Source: Limnohabitans sp. Rim28
Lineage (GTDB): Bacteria; Pseudomonadota; Gammaproteobacteria; Burkholderiales; Burkholderiaceae_C
DNA length: 64,000 nucleotides
Reading direction: 5' to 3'
Assembly (NCBI RefSeq): GCF_000293865.2
Contig: NZ_ALKN02000002.1
Location: 62,001 to 126,000 of the forward strand
Both the position numbers and the translations under genes were made by a program. Under the pieces are notes generated by a model. It did not search any database and was not told the origin of the DNA. It saw only the letters and a program-made list of their open reading frames with translations. Shown piece by piece: positions 1-7,707 of this stretch (within the stretch, counting starts at the first letter, position 1; every line of letters begins with the position of its first letter).

Positions 1-1
1 G

Positions 2-1189
2 CAATGGCCACTGCCCGAGGGGGCCAAAATCGGGCAAGCGCGCCTCTACGCGGATGGCCAGTTCCTGACGCCCGATGGTCGCGCCCGCTTTGCTGCCGTA
101 ACTTGGCAGCCAGTGTCCGAAGAGCGTGTGTCGCAGTTTCCGTTTTCATTGACCACTGGCCGCTTGCGTGACCAGTGGCACGGCATGACCCGCACGGGCA
201 CCGCTGGCCGCCTGTATGCCCACAGTCCGGAGCCCTGCGTGCAGGTGAATCCGCAAGACGCCAAGCGCATGGGCTGGTCAAACGACGAACTGGTTCAGGT
301 GCGCAGTAAGCGCGGGGCTCTGGTGTTACCGGTGCAGGTCAGCGCACAGGTCGCACCCATGCAGTCCTTCATCGCCATGCATTGGGGTCCCGAGGTGCTG
401 AGTGGGCGCGATGCGAAGGGCGAGGCGGGTTTTGGTGTCAATGTGCTGACGACCTCTAGTTATTGCCCAACGTCCAAACAACCCGAACTCAAACATGCGG
501 CAGTACAGATCATCCGTGCTGACCTATCGGCCGACGCCACTTGGCAGTTGATGGGCATGGCGTGGCTACCATCCGACCAGGTGTGGACGGTGCGCCAACA
601 ATTGCAAAAATTGCTTCCACATTTTGACTTTGCTTACTTGGTGCCATTTACAGATGCATCGGCTGCACTGGCCGATCAAGCTCCTCGCACAGGGTTGCTG
701 TTGCGTGCAGCCTGCCGAGCACCGGCTGACAACCTCTTGCTGCAAACGGTGGCTGAAGCCCTGGACCTGAACGGTACAAATACCCTTCACTACAAGGATG
801 CAGTGCGAGTTCAACGTCGCTCGGTACGTTTGACGACAGCGGATACAAACGGTCTGCGCAGCCTGCAAGGCTTTTTGATTGCTGGTGACAGCCGCTCGGC
901 CCGCTGGCTCAAAACCTTGCTGCAAGAGTCCACACCACTCAACTGGTCTGCTCGCCAGTGGTTGGTTGCCTCAGACGCACCGATGGACGGAACCGCACCA
1001 GTCAGCCGTCAAGTATGCAGTTGCTTGAATGTGCGAGAAGACGCGATTGCCGGTTGCTTACAAAACCTGAGTGGCAGCGAAGACGAGCGCTTAGTAGGGC
1101 TGCAAAGCCAATTGCACTGCGGCACTCAATGCGGATCTTGTGTGCCCGAGTTGCGCCAGATCACACGACGGGTAACGGTTTTGGCCTGA
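2..1189 (+). CDS. nasA: Assimilatory nitrate reductase catalytic subunit, C-terminal part
   Basis: This is the 3' part of a molybdopterin-dependent assimilatory nitrate reductase, which reduces nitrate to nitrite in the cytoplasm; the frame is open from base 2, so the start lies outside the window. About 395 residues are visible. They hold the molydopterin-dinucleotide-binding C-terminal domain, with the typical LTTGRLRDQWHGMTRTG stretch and the SYCPTSKQPELKHAAV stretch. The last 55 residues or so form a BFD-like [2Fe-2S] domain with cysteines in a CSCLNV motif and a CGTQCGSC motif, as in NasA proteins that carry this extra domain. It is followed by ybiB, cobA and cbiX, so nitrate assimilation sits next to siroheme synthesis. 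Confidence 0.9.
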   Translation, partial: QWPLPEGAKIGQARLYADGQFLTPDGRARFAAVTWQPVSEERVSQFPFSLTTGRLRDQWHGMTRTGTAGRLYAHSPEPCVQVNPQDAKRMGWSNDELVQVRSKRGALVLPVQVSAQVAPMQSFIAMHWGPEVLSGRDAKGEAGFGVNVLTTSSYCPTSKQPELKHAAVQIIRADLSADATWQLMGMAWLPSDQVWTVRQQLQKLLPHFDFAYLVPFTDASAALADQAPRTGLLLRAACRAPADNLLLQTVAEALDLNGTNTLHYKDAVRVQRRSVRLTTADTNGLRSLQGFLIAGDSRSARWLKTLLQESTPLNWSARQWLVASDAPMDGTAPVSRQVCSCLNVREDAIAGCLQNLSGSEDERLVGLQSQLHCGTQCGSCVPELRQITRRVTVLA

Positions 1190-1248
1190 ACTTGAGTTCA
1201 CAAATCCATCGAACAAACAGCTAGCTGAATTTCTTAACAATTGAAATC

Positions 1249-2148
1249 ATGGGAATCAGTCACTACATCAAGGACATTGGACGAGGTAAGGATGGCGCAC
1301 GATCGATCGGGCGCACACAAGCGGCAGACCTTATGGGACAGATCATCGACCAGCAGGTCAGCGACCTTGAACTTGGCGCGTTTTGCATCGCCATGCGCAT
1401 CAAGGGTGAAACACCCGAGGAGATGGCTGGATTTCTGGATGCTGTGCACGGACGATTGAATAAGGTGGACAACCGTCAAACGCGTACCGTGGTGCTGCCA
1501 AGCTACAACGGCGCTCGCAAGCTACCTGTGCTCACACCTCTTTTGGCATTGCTTTTGGCTCGCGAGGGTGTGGCCGTGGTTGTGCACGGCGAGGCCACCG
1601 AGGACAAACGCGTGAGTAGCCAAGCTGTATTTTCGCACCTCGGGGTGAACACTGCAGAGCATGTGGGCCATGCAATGGCAGGACAAGTGCAGTTCATACC
1701 CACATGCGTACTGCTCCCCGGGCTGGACCGTTTGCTGGCTGTGCGCCGCACCGTAGGGCTGCGCAACTCTGCTCACAGTTTGGTGAAACTGATGAATCCC
1801 TGCAATGGTCCTGCACTGGTGGTCAGCAGTTACACCCACCCCGAATATTTGTTGTCGATGTCGGCCACCTTCTCCTTGACGGGCCAGCACGCCCTGCTGT
1901 TGCGCGGCACCGAGGGCGAGCCTGTAGCCGATGCCCGACGCACACCAGCCATGGACGTTTTCAAAGACGGTCAGATTCGTCGTGTTCAAGATCAGAAAGA
2001 GGGTTCGCTGGTGCAATTACCCGAACTGCCCTCGACCGATGCCGCCGCGACTGCTCTTTACACCGAGCATGTGCTGCAAGGCCTGCTGCCCGTGCCCGAA
2101 GCGATTGCGCTGCAAGTTCAACATATTTTGTACGAGGTGAACCCATGA
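1249..2148 (+). CDS. ybiB: YbiB family protein (anthranilate phosphoribosyltransferase-like, TrpD2)
   Basis: A 299-residue protein with the fold signature of the nucleoside phosphorylase / anthranilate phosphoribosyltransferase family: the N-terminal helical part contains IDQQVSDLELGAFCIAMRIKGETPEE, shortened here to IKGETPEEMAGFLDA, and the central part has LPSYNGARKLPVLTPLLALL. YbiB proteins of this type are known to bind nucleic acid and not to act in tryptophan synthesis; this is family knowledge. It starts 60 bp after nasA and its stop overlaps the cobA start (ATGA), so the three genes are probably one transcript. Its role in nitrate assimilation is not known; the linkage is recurrent in related bacteria as far as I recall. 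Confidence 0.85.
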   Translation: MGISHYIKDIGRGKDGARSIGRTQAADLMGQIIDQQVSDLELGAFCIAMRIKGETPEEMAGFLDAVHGRLNKVDNRQTRTVVLPSYNGARKLPVLTPLLALLLAREGVAVVVHGEATEDKRVSSQAVFSHLGVNTAEHVGHAMAGQVQFIPTCVLLPGLDRLLAVRRTVGLRNSAHSLVKLMNPCNGPALVVSSYTHPEYLLSMSATFSLTGQHALLLRGTEGEPVADARRTPAMDVFKDGQIRRVQDQKEGSLVQLPELPSTDAAATALYTEHVLQGLLPVPEAIALQVQHILYEVNP

Positions 2149-2927
2149 ACACACCCATCAAAGGCCGCTGCACCCTGGTCGGTGCAGGTCCTGGCGATCC
2201 TGAACTGCTGACCCTCAAAGCGGTCAAAGCCATTGCCAGTGCCACCGTGCTGCTGGTAGACGATCTGGTGAACGATGCTGTACTTGAACACGCGTCACCA
2301 AAAGCCCGTATCGTGCATGTAGGCAAGCGTGGCGGCTGCAAGAGTACGCCGCAGGTCTTCATTGACAAACTGATGATCTCTGCGGTCCTTGAAGGCGAGC
2401 ATGTCGTACGCCTCAAGGGAGGAGACCCCTTCATTTTTGGCCGGGGAGGCGAAGAGGTCGAGAACTTGCGCCAAGCAGGCATTGATGTAGATGTGGTTAA
2501 CGGCATCACATCGGGTCAAGCCGCCTTGACAGGCTTGGGCGTATCCTTGACGCACCGCGATCATGCTCAAGGTGTACTTTTCATGACAGGTCACGCTCAA
2601 CCTGGTGCCCAAGGGCCAGATTGGCCAAGCGTGGCGCAGGTGTGCCACCAGCAGCGCATCACTTTGTTGATTTACATGGGCACGAGCCGCTCTGCCCTTA
2701 TTCAAGCCGGTTTGCTTCAAGGCTTGCCCGCGAAAACTTCAGTGGCGGTAGTGCAAAACGCCAGCCGCCATGACCAGCGGTATGCTGTTACCACCTTGGA
2801 CGCTTTGCACAACACATTGCATAACGAGGGAATTGGCAGCCCTTGCATCATCGCTGTAGGCGATGTTTTGACTGTTTTGTGTGCATTGAAAGAGAAGTCG
2901 TCCCTGCCATTGAGATGCGCTGCATGA
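2145..2927 (+). CDS. cobA: Uroporphyrinogen-III C-methyltransferase
   Basis: A 260-residue SAM-dependent enzyme that methylates uroporphyrinogen III at C2 and C7 to give precorrin-2, the first step to siroheme and cobalamin. The N-terminus has the VGAGPGDPELLTLKAV motif, and the RLKGGDPFIFGRGGEE motif follows at about residues 88-103; both are diagnostic for SUMT. The ATG at 2145 overlaps the ybiB stop by four bases; a longer reading frame starts upstream but runs inside ybiB and was not used. The stop overlaps the next start (ATGA at 2924). With nasA and cbiX this indicates siroheme supply for the nitrite reductase that should be encoded upstream of the window. Confidence 0.95.
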   Translation: MNTPIKGRCTLVGAGPGDPELLTLKAVKAIASATVLLVDDLVNDAVLEHASPKARIVHVGKRGGCKSTPQVFIDKLMISAVLEGEHVVRLKGGDPFIFGRGGEEVENLRQAGIDVDVVNGITSGQAALTGLGVSLTHRDHAQGVLFMTGHAQPGAQGPDWPSVAQVCHQQRITLLIYMGTSRSALIQAGLLQGLPAKTSVAVVQNASRHDQRYAVTTLDALHNTLHNEGIGSPCIIAVGDVLTVLCALKEKSSLPLRCAA

Positions 2928-3316
2928 CCGACACACGCTCCCCCGCTCTGCTTTTGTTCGCTCACGGCTCGCGCGACCCTGCATGGCGCGAGCCACTTGA
3001 CGCGGTGTGTCAACGCATTGCAGTCCAATACCCCGGCCATTGTGAGCTGGCATTTCTGGAATTCATGCAACCTGAATTGTCCGATGCGCTGGAGGCCTTA
3101 GCGCAAGAAGGTGAGCAGTCGATTGTTGTTGTGCCCTTCTTCTGGGCAAGCGGAAAACACATAAAAACTGATTTGAACGAGGCCATTGATCGTTTCTGCC
3201 AGGCCCATCCAAAGGTGACGGTGCAAGTGTCAACGGCGCTGGGCGAAGCGACAGCAGTTCAGGCTGCCTTGGTCGATTACGCCTTGTCTTGCGCGGTAAT
3301 GACCTCCAAGCTTTGA
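2924..3316 (+). CDS. cbiX: CbiX/SirB-like sirohydrochlorin chelatase
   Basis: A 130-residue short-form chelatase of the CbiX family, which inserts Fe2+ or Co2+ into sirohydrochlorin. The N-terminal LFAHGSRDP motif carries the first metal-binding histidine, and the ASGKHIKTDL motif at about residues 72-81 carries the second. The length fits the small CbiX(S)-type enzyme with one domain. Translation is coupled to cobA by an ATGA overlap. Since no dehydrogenase gene (CysG-type) is seen here, precorrin-2 oxidation must be done by a protein encoded elsewhere. In this nasA-ybiB-cobA-cbiX context ferrochelation for siroheme is more likely than cobalt insertion, but the sequence alone does not decide it. 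Confidence 0.85.
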   Translation: MTDTRSPALLLFAHGSRDPAWREPLDAVCQRIAVQYPGHCELAFLEFMQPELSDALEALAQEGEQSIVVVPFFWASGKHIKTDLNEAIDRFCQAHPKVTVQVSTALGEATAVQAALVDYALSCAVMTSKL

Positions 3317-3384
3317 CACAAATAAAAGATTTAGTGACCAGTTTTGGCCGAAAGGCGACATTCACATTTCAAAGTTAGTACAGT

Positions 3385-4128
3385 TCAGTACCTTGGAAAA
3401 ACACCCTCGCAAGCATTTTCCACCAAGCCCTGTCCCTTCCTAACCATCTCGCTGACTGTTTGACCCATAGTGATGTGCTTAGCGGTTTGCTCGTTGGGCG
3501 TGTCGCCTGATCTGGTCATGGCCTTGGGATTTAAACGCATCTGCTCTCCAATTCGCCACAACTTAGTCCTCGGAGCGCTGTGCTTGATGGTGTCATGTGC
3601 CTCCAGTACATCTAGGTGTAGCTTGATGGCTTCGGGTGTGATTCGGCTTTTGTAAATTGACCATGCCTTGGGTGCGGAAGAAAGCATGCCGCTTTGCCCT
3701 TGAAGCAGACGCATCTGCTGAACCAGAAAACTGACCTCATCACCGACCAGATCCGGCGGTGTTGCATCATCGGCATCTAACGTGATCCGGCAACTGGCCT
3801 TTTTTCGCTGAGCCACAACCAACCGAACTTTGAATGTGGCCATGCTGCGCCCAAAGTTTTCGCAGCCTCGCTCATGCCACCACTCTCGTAGTGTGCAGTG
3901 CTCAAGGCAACCGAAAAGCTTAAAGGTATTGGCAGCGCCCTGCGAACCGAAGAGTCCGGTTCGGCAGTTGTGGATGTACTGCTTGGAAAGTTTCAGACAT
4001 CGAAACCAGACTTCCAAGTAACCGCCATAAATGAATGGCTCACTGCCCTTGGCGGTCATGTCTCCAGAAGCAATTGACTGAACTAACGGCCGTCCGCTAT
4101 TAGCAGATATTTGAGTTTCCAACTTCAT
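3385..4128 (-). CDS. Hypothetical protein of the island, 247 residues
   Basis: I do not recognise a family. The frame is open further upstream, but I place the start at the ATG at 4128, because an upstream start at 4311 would overlap the divergent gene that begins at 4245. The protein is soluble, with no signal peptide or membrane segment. It has scattered cysteines, including a CLEHC and an ERGC stretch, and a basic C-terminal third rich in Lys and Arg. It lies on the opposite strand from cbiX, convergent with it, and divergent from the next gene with about 115 bp between them. Placement between core genes and an integrase suggests island cargo. Confidence 0.55.
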   Translation of the reverse strand: MKLETQISANSGRPLVQSIASGDMTAKGSEPFIYGGYLEVWFRCLKLSKQYIHNCRTGLFGSQGAANTFKLFGCLEHCTLREWWHERGCENFGRSMATFKVRLVVAQRKKASCRITLDADDATPPDLVGDEVSFLVQQMRLLQGQSGMLSSAPKAWSIYKSRITPEAIKLHLDVLEAHDTIKHSAPRTKLWRIGEQMRLNPKAMTRSGDTPNEQTAKHITMGQTVSEMVRKGQGLVENACEGVFPRY

Positions 4129-4244
4129 TTTTTCGACCCCATCGAAAAAAGGAACTAGCTCCCTGGCCTTAAACCTAACCTCAACGTGTCGCACCAATCC
4201 TGGTCGACGGAACCCATGGTTATGGAATTTAACAGGAGTTTGAA

Positions 4245-5288
4245 ATGAACTTGGACAATACAAACAGCGCCCCGCCCACAGCAAATGGGGCACCCGTCGA
4301 GACCCCGGCAACTGCCTTGCCAGTGGATGAGTTTTCCTTTGGACTTTTGATGAACCGCGCCTTGGGCGGCTCGGACAAGCGTCGGCCTAGTGACAAGAGC
4401 GCTAATGAAGTGCAAGTGGACATGATCCTGGGACAGGCGCAAAACCTGGCCAAGATGAACAATCAGTACGTAGAGACCTACGTGGTGCGAGGCACAAAAG
4501 AGCTTTATGCATTGCTGGGAGCCATCTACAGCTATGCACTTCAAATCAATGAATCTGTTTTGAAAGATCACATCCTTCAGCGCATGCGCGATCGCCTGGA
4601 AAGTGAACATGATGTCAAGACTCAGGCCAACACCCCATGGCTCACCACTGTGCTGCGCTTCATCTTGCCCACAGATCGTCAAACAGCCTACACCTACTCA
4701 AAGGTTTTGCAGGTGGCTTACGACGAAAACTTGGCTGCCACTGAACTGCCCAACTACATCAAGGAGCGTGGCGGCATCGCCAAGATCACAGCCACCAAGG
4801 AGGATGCGGAAACGGCCAAAGCTGTAAAGGACCACAAGGAAGCCAAGACAAAACTGCTGCGCAAAATCTTACTGGCCAATGCCAAGGTTGCGGACACAGT
4901 GGTTCAGGTGGAGGACAAGTTCGTGCTCAACACCGTAGGCGAAGGCAAAAAGGAAGGTACTTTTGAATTCGCTGTTTGCGTGAACCCCATGGGACACGAG
5001 CGTCGTGTGGTTCGCTTCATCCGGCTGAACGAAGCCATGGAAACGCAAATCCTGTCCATGGTGGCTGAAGCCAGCCTTTCTGACGACTTGAAAAGCATGG
5101 AAGACAAGCTGGATGTGCTGCGCGAGAAATGGGGCATCACATCTGGATGGGGCATGCAGCCGGGTGACAAGGGTTACCAGCCTGCAGGCCTGCCAGCGCT
5201 CAGTTCTGCGGTGCAGCCCGAAGCCATGATCAATGCGCCAACCAGTGTCGATATCGCCGGTGTCACGGTCAAAGAAGCCATGTTTTAA
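4245..5288 (+). CDS. Hypothetical protein of the island, 347 residues
   Basis: Unknown family. The ATG at 4245 has a good ribosome-binding site (AACAGGAG, spacing six bases), and the reading frame is long and has normal codon use. The first 40 residues are low-complexity, rich in Pro, Ala and Thr. Residues 60-200 look helical and contain many charged positions, including a stretch rich in Lys and Glu near 180-205 that could be a coiled coil. No membrane segment or signal peptide is seen. It is followed 68 bp downstream by another unknown gene in the same direction and then by an integrase, so the three may have moved together. A role in replication or partition of an element is possible but unsupported. 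Confidence 0.65.
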   Translation: MNLDNTNSAPPTANGAPVETPATALPVDEFSFGLLMNRALGGSDKRRPSDKSANEVQVDMILGQAQNLAKMNNQYVETYVVRGTKELYALLGAIYSYALQINESVLKDHILQRMRDRLESEHDVKTQANTPWLTTVLRFILPTDRQTAYTYSKVLQVAYDENLAATELPNYIKERGGIAKITATKEDAETAKAVKDHKEAKTKLLRKILLANAKVADTVVQVEDKFVLNTVGEGKKEGTFEFAVCVNPMGHERRVVRFIRLNEAMETQILSMVAEASLSDDLKSMEDKLDVLREKWGITSGWGMQPGDKGYQPAGLPALSSAVQPEAMINAPTSVDIAGVTVKEAMF

Positions 5289-5356
5289 CCAGCGATACCA
5301 ATAGTTCAATTACTCCCTGGACCTTCGGGTCCTGGGTTCATACAGGAGCGATTTGC

Positions 5357-5995
5357 ATGTCTGATTTGTTTGAAAAAATTCCTAAAGGTTCTATCTTGCT
5401 TTGGAATGTTGAAAGTGAGGGCGATCTGCCTAAGCGCAAAGAAATAATCCGACTGCTGGGAACAGATAGCTTCACCTATTACAAGCATGATGGTCACCAC
5501 AGAGACTACATAAGATTGTTGGCAAGGCTCAAGGACTCCTTGAATCCAAGTACAGAAGAGGACTGGCATAGCTACTGGCCAAGAACAGCTATGTCGCATT
5601 TTCTTTTCACAGCTCAAGAAATCGAGATCAACAGCTTTTTCTTATTGAAATACTCTAACCAATGCCTTGGCGCGTTTCATGTTGTCAAACAGGACCTTGA
5701 GGCGTTAAGGGAGCATCTCCGGCACTATGACCAGGTTAGACGCTTCACCCATGAAGTGAATGACTGGCCAAAGAGGATTCAAAACCACAAGGATGAAATC
5801 AAGTCCGGCAAGATCGTGGATGCGGTCATAGAAAACTTTGACATTTCAAAATTACAGCAACTTACCGAGAGCTACGGGCAACAGGCCAAGGATAGCGCTT
5901 TAGCAAATTTACAGACTTGGCATGACCAGTTCTTTTGGAAAAGCAAGGTATCCCGCAAGGATGTAAACACACATGGCGAGACCTGTAACGCTTAG
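5357..5995 (+). CDS. Hypothetical protein of the island, 212 residues
   Basis: Unknown family. The ATG at 5357 has a CAGGAG ribosome-binding site seven bases upstream. The protein is soluble and mixed alpha/beta by eye, with many aromatic residues in the first half (positions 1-115) and a helical, charged second half (residues 115-200, HEVNDWPKRIQNHKDEIKSG). There are no recognisable catalytic motifs, no signal peptide and no transmembrane segments. It follows the 347-residue gene in the same direction and precedes the integrase by about 120 bp, so it is probably part of the same mobile segment. Confidence 0.65.
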   Translation: MSDLFEKIPKGSILLWNVESEGDLPKRKEIIRLLGTDSFTYYKHDGHHRDYIRLLARLKDSLNPSTEEDWHSYWPRTAMSHFLFTAQEIEINSFFLLKYSNQCLGAFHVVKQDLEALREHLRHYDQVRRFTHEVNDWPKRIQNHKDEIKSGKIVDAVIENFDISKLQQLTESYGQQAKDSALANLQTWHDQFFWKSKVSRKDVNTHGETCNA

Positions 5996-6116
5996 AGATT
6001 GCGTGATTTAAGACTGTTTGTCTAAAAGCCACAGATCAACCCGAGCCCTGCCGCTTTCAGGTTGACTGGCCAGCTGTTAAGAAAACAAACTTTATGAATA
6101 CAGCAGAGAAATTGAC

Positions 6117-7466
6117 ATGCCACGCGCCATAGAACCCGACTCACACGAACGGCACAGATCCGTACCCATCAAGGAAACCATCACGCGAATTCCCGGCTAC
6201 CCACGCAAGCTGGTGATCTTCAAGATTCCGGCTTCCAGCTACTGGTGGGTCAGGTATTACGCAGAGAGCCACATATTCAAGCGCACCACCAAGACCGAAA
6301 TCAAGCGTGACGCGTTGGAAGCGGCCAAGCGCTTTTACGACGACATAACCATTCGCATAAGGGGTGGCAATTTTGAAGGCTTACCCATCGAGGTCAACGC
6401 CGCAGAAGTTGTGACTTTCGCCAAGGCTACAAAGATGCTGATGGACAGTGAATTGGCCAAACTCAATCGCAGCCAACTGTCCAAGATCAGCTATGACAAC
6501 ATGCAGCTGCGCTATGACAAACACATCCTGCCCTTTTTCGGTCAAACGGATGTGCTCAGCATCAACTACAAGATGCTGGACGAGTTCTTGCAAAAGCTCT
6601 CCAACCAAGTACCCAAGCTGAGTGTCAGCACGCTGGGTGCCTACATGGGTCTCACGCGCAAGGTATTGCAGCACGCGGCCAGACACAGCTTCATCCAACA
6701 CATTCCTGAATTTCCCAAGGTGGGCATTGAGGACAAACCACGCGGCTGGTTCAATGTGGGCGAATACAAAGAAATCACCAAGGTGGCAAAAAAACTGGCT
6801 GGCAAGAAAGTCGAGTGGCGAGCACACTCAGAGGAGACCAAGGGTTCCTATTTTTGCGAGCCTAGTGGCAAGTTAGGACCTGCAGACCGTTTGATCAAGC
6901 GTATCGAAATGACCAAGGACTTGGCGGACCTGATCGTATTCATGGTCAACAGTTACATCCGCCCAACTGACATACGCAACATGCAGCACAAGCATGTGGA
7001 GATCATTCGACGGGAATGGACTTACCTCAGGCTCAGCTTGCCGCCCAGCAAGGGGCACACATTTCCCATAACCACCATGCCATGGGCAGTGAAAGTGTAT
7101 GAACGCATCAGGCGTCGACAGGTGCTTGAGTTGGGTCGAGACATTCACCCCGAGGACTATGTGTTCATGCCCGAAGCAGCATCACGCGACAACGCCATGA
7201 AGTTGCTGGCACGGCAATTTGAAATCGTGCTGGAAGTCACAGGCCTGAAGCTGAGCACTGCCGGTGAAACCAGAACGCTTTACAGCCTGCGGCACAGCAG
7301 CATCATGTTCCGATTGATGTTTGGACGCACAGTTGACACCTTGACCTTGGCACGCAATGCTAGGACGAGTCCGGAAATGATTGACCGCTTCTACGCTGCA
7401 CCGCTTCAAGGGGAGATGAACGTGGGTGAGTTGCAGAGTAAGCGGCGTCCACGGCCCTGGGAATAA
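6117..7466 (+). CDS. Tyrosine recombinase (integrase family)
   Basis: A 449-residue protein with the layout of a tyrosine recombinase: an N-terminal arm/core-binding part (to about residue 225, with a SAM-like helical stretch near 130-220) and a C-terminal catalytic domain. Catalytic residues that I can place are an Arg in SYIRPTDIRNMQ near 281, a Lys in PPSKGHTFPI near 311, the Arg of YSLRHSSIMFRL near 391, and the nucleophile Tyr in DRFYAAP near 425. The usual His before the second Arg is Tyr, and the usual His/Trp four positions before the Thr/Ser turn is Asn, so the enzyme is divergent but has the essential Arg, Arg and Tyr. It lies in the island that ends at the tRNA-Val fragment at 11.2 kb. 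Confidence 0.85.
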   Translation: MPRAIEPDSHERHRSVPIKETITRIPGYPRKLVIFKIPASSYWWVRYYAESHIFKRTTKTEIKRDALEAAKRFYDDITIRIRGGNFEGLPIEVNAAEVVTFAKATKMLMDSELAKLNRSQLSKISYDNMQLRYDKHILPFFGQTDVLSINYKMLDEFLQKLSNQVPKLSVSTLGAYMGLTRKVLQHAARHSFIQHIPEFPKVGIEDKPRGWFNVGEYKEITKVAKKLAGKKVEWRAHSEETKGSYFCEPSGKLGPADRLIKRIEMTKDLADLIVFMVNSYIRPTDIRNMQHKHVEIIRREWTYLRLSLPPSKGHTFPITTMPWAVKVYERIRRRQVLELGRDIHPEDYVFMPEAASRDNAMKLLARQFEIVLEVTGLKLSTAGETRTLYSLRHSSIMFRLMFGRTVDTLTLARNARTSPEMIDRFYAAPLQGEMNVGELQSKRRPRPWE

Positions 7467-7707
7467 ATGAGCGTTGACAACGGCTAAGCAACGATTGCCG
7501 GCTGTCACGACGAAATCATGAACATGCGGTACCCGCCAAATTGCTGTCATCCATGCAATCCATATGGATTTGAACTGGCACCCGGTATTGAAGGCGCAGC
7601 CGAAGCAAATGCTCTTTAGGCTAAATTCACCAAACCTAAAGACGGCCGCTCAATGCAATCCGTAAGCGGTGCCGCGTCAAAGTGGACCTCACTGAGGAGT
7701 TAGCCAC

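Noticed and set aside
4129-4311. Longer N-terminus for the minus-strand gene at 3385-4128
   Set aside because: It would overlap the start of the divergent gene at 4245 and its ribosome-binding site; the ATG at 4128 is simpler.
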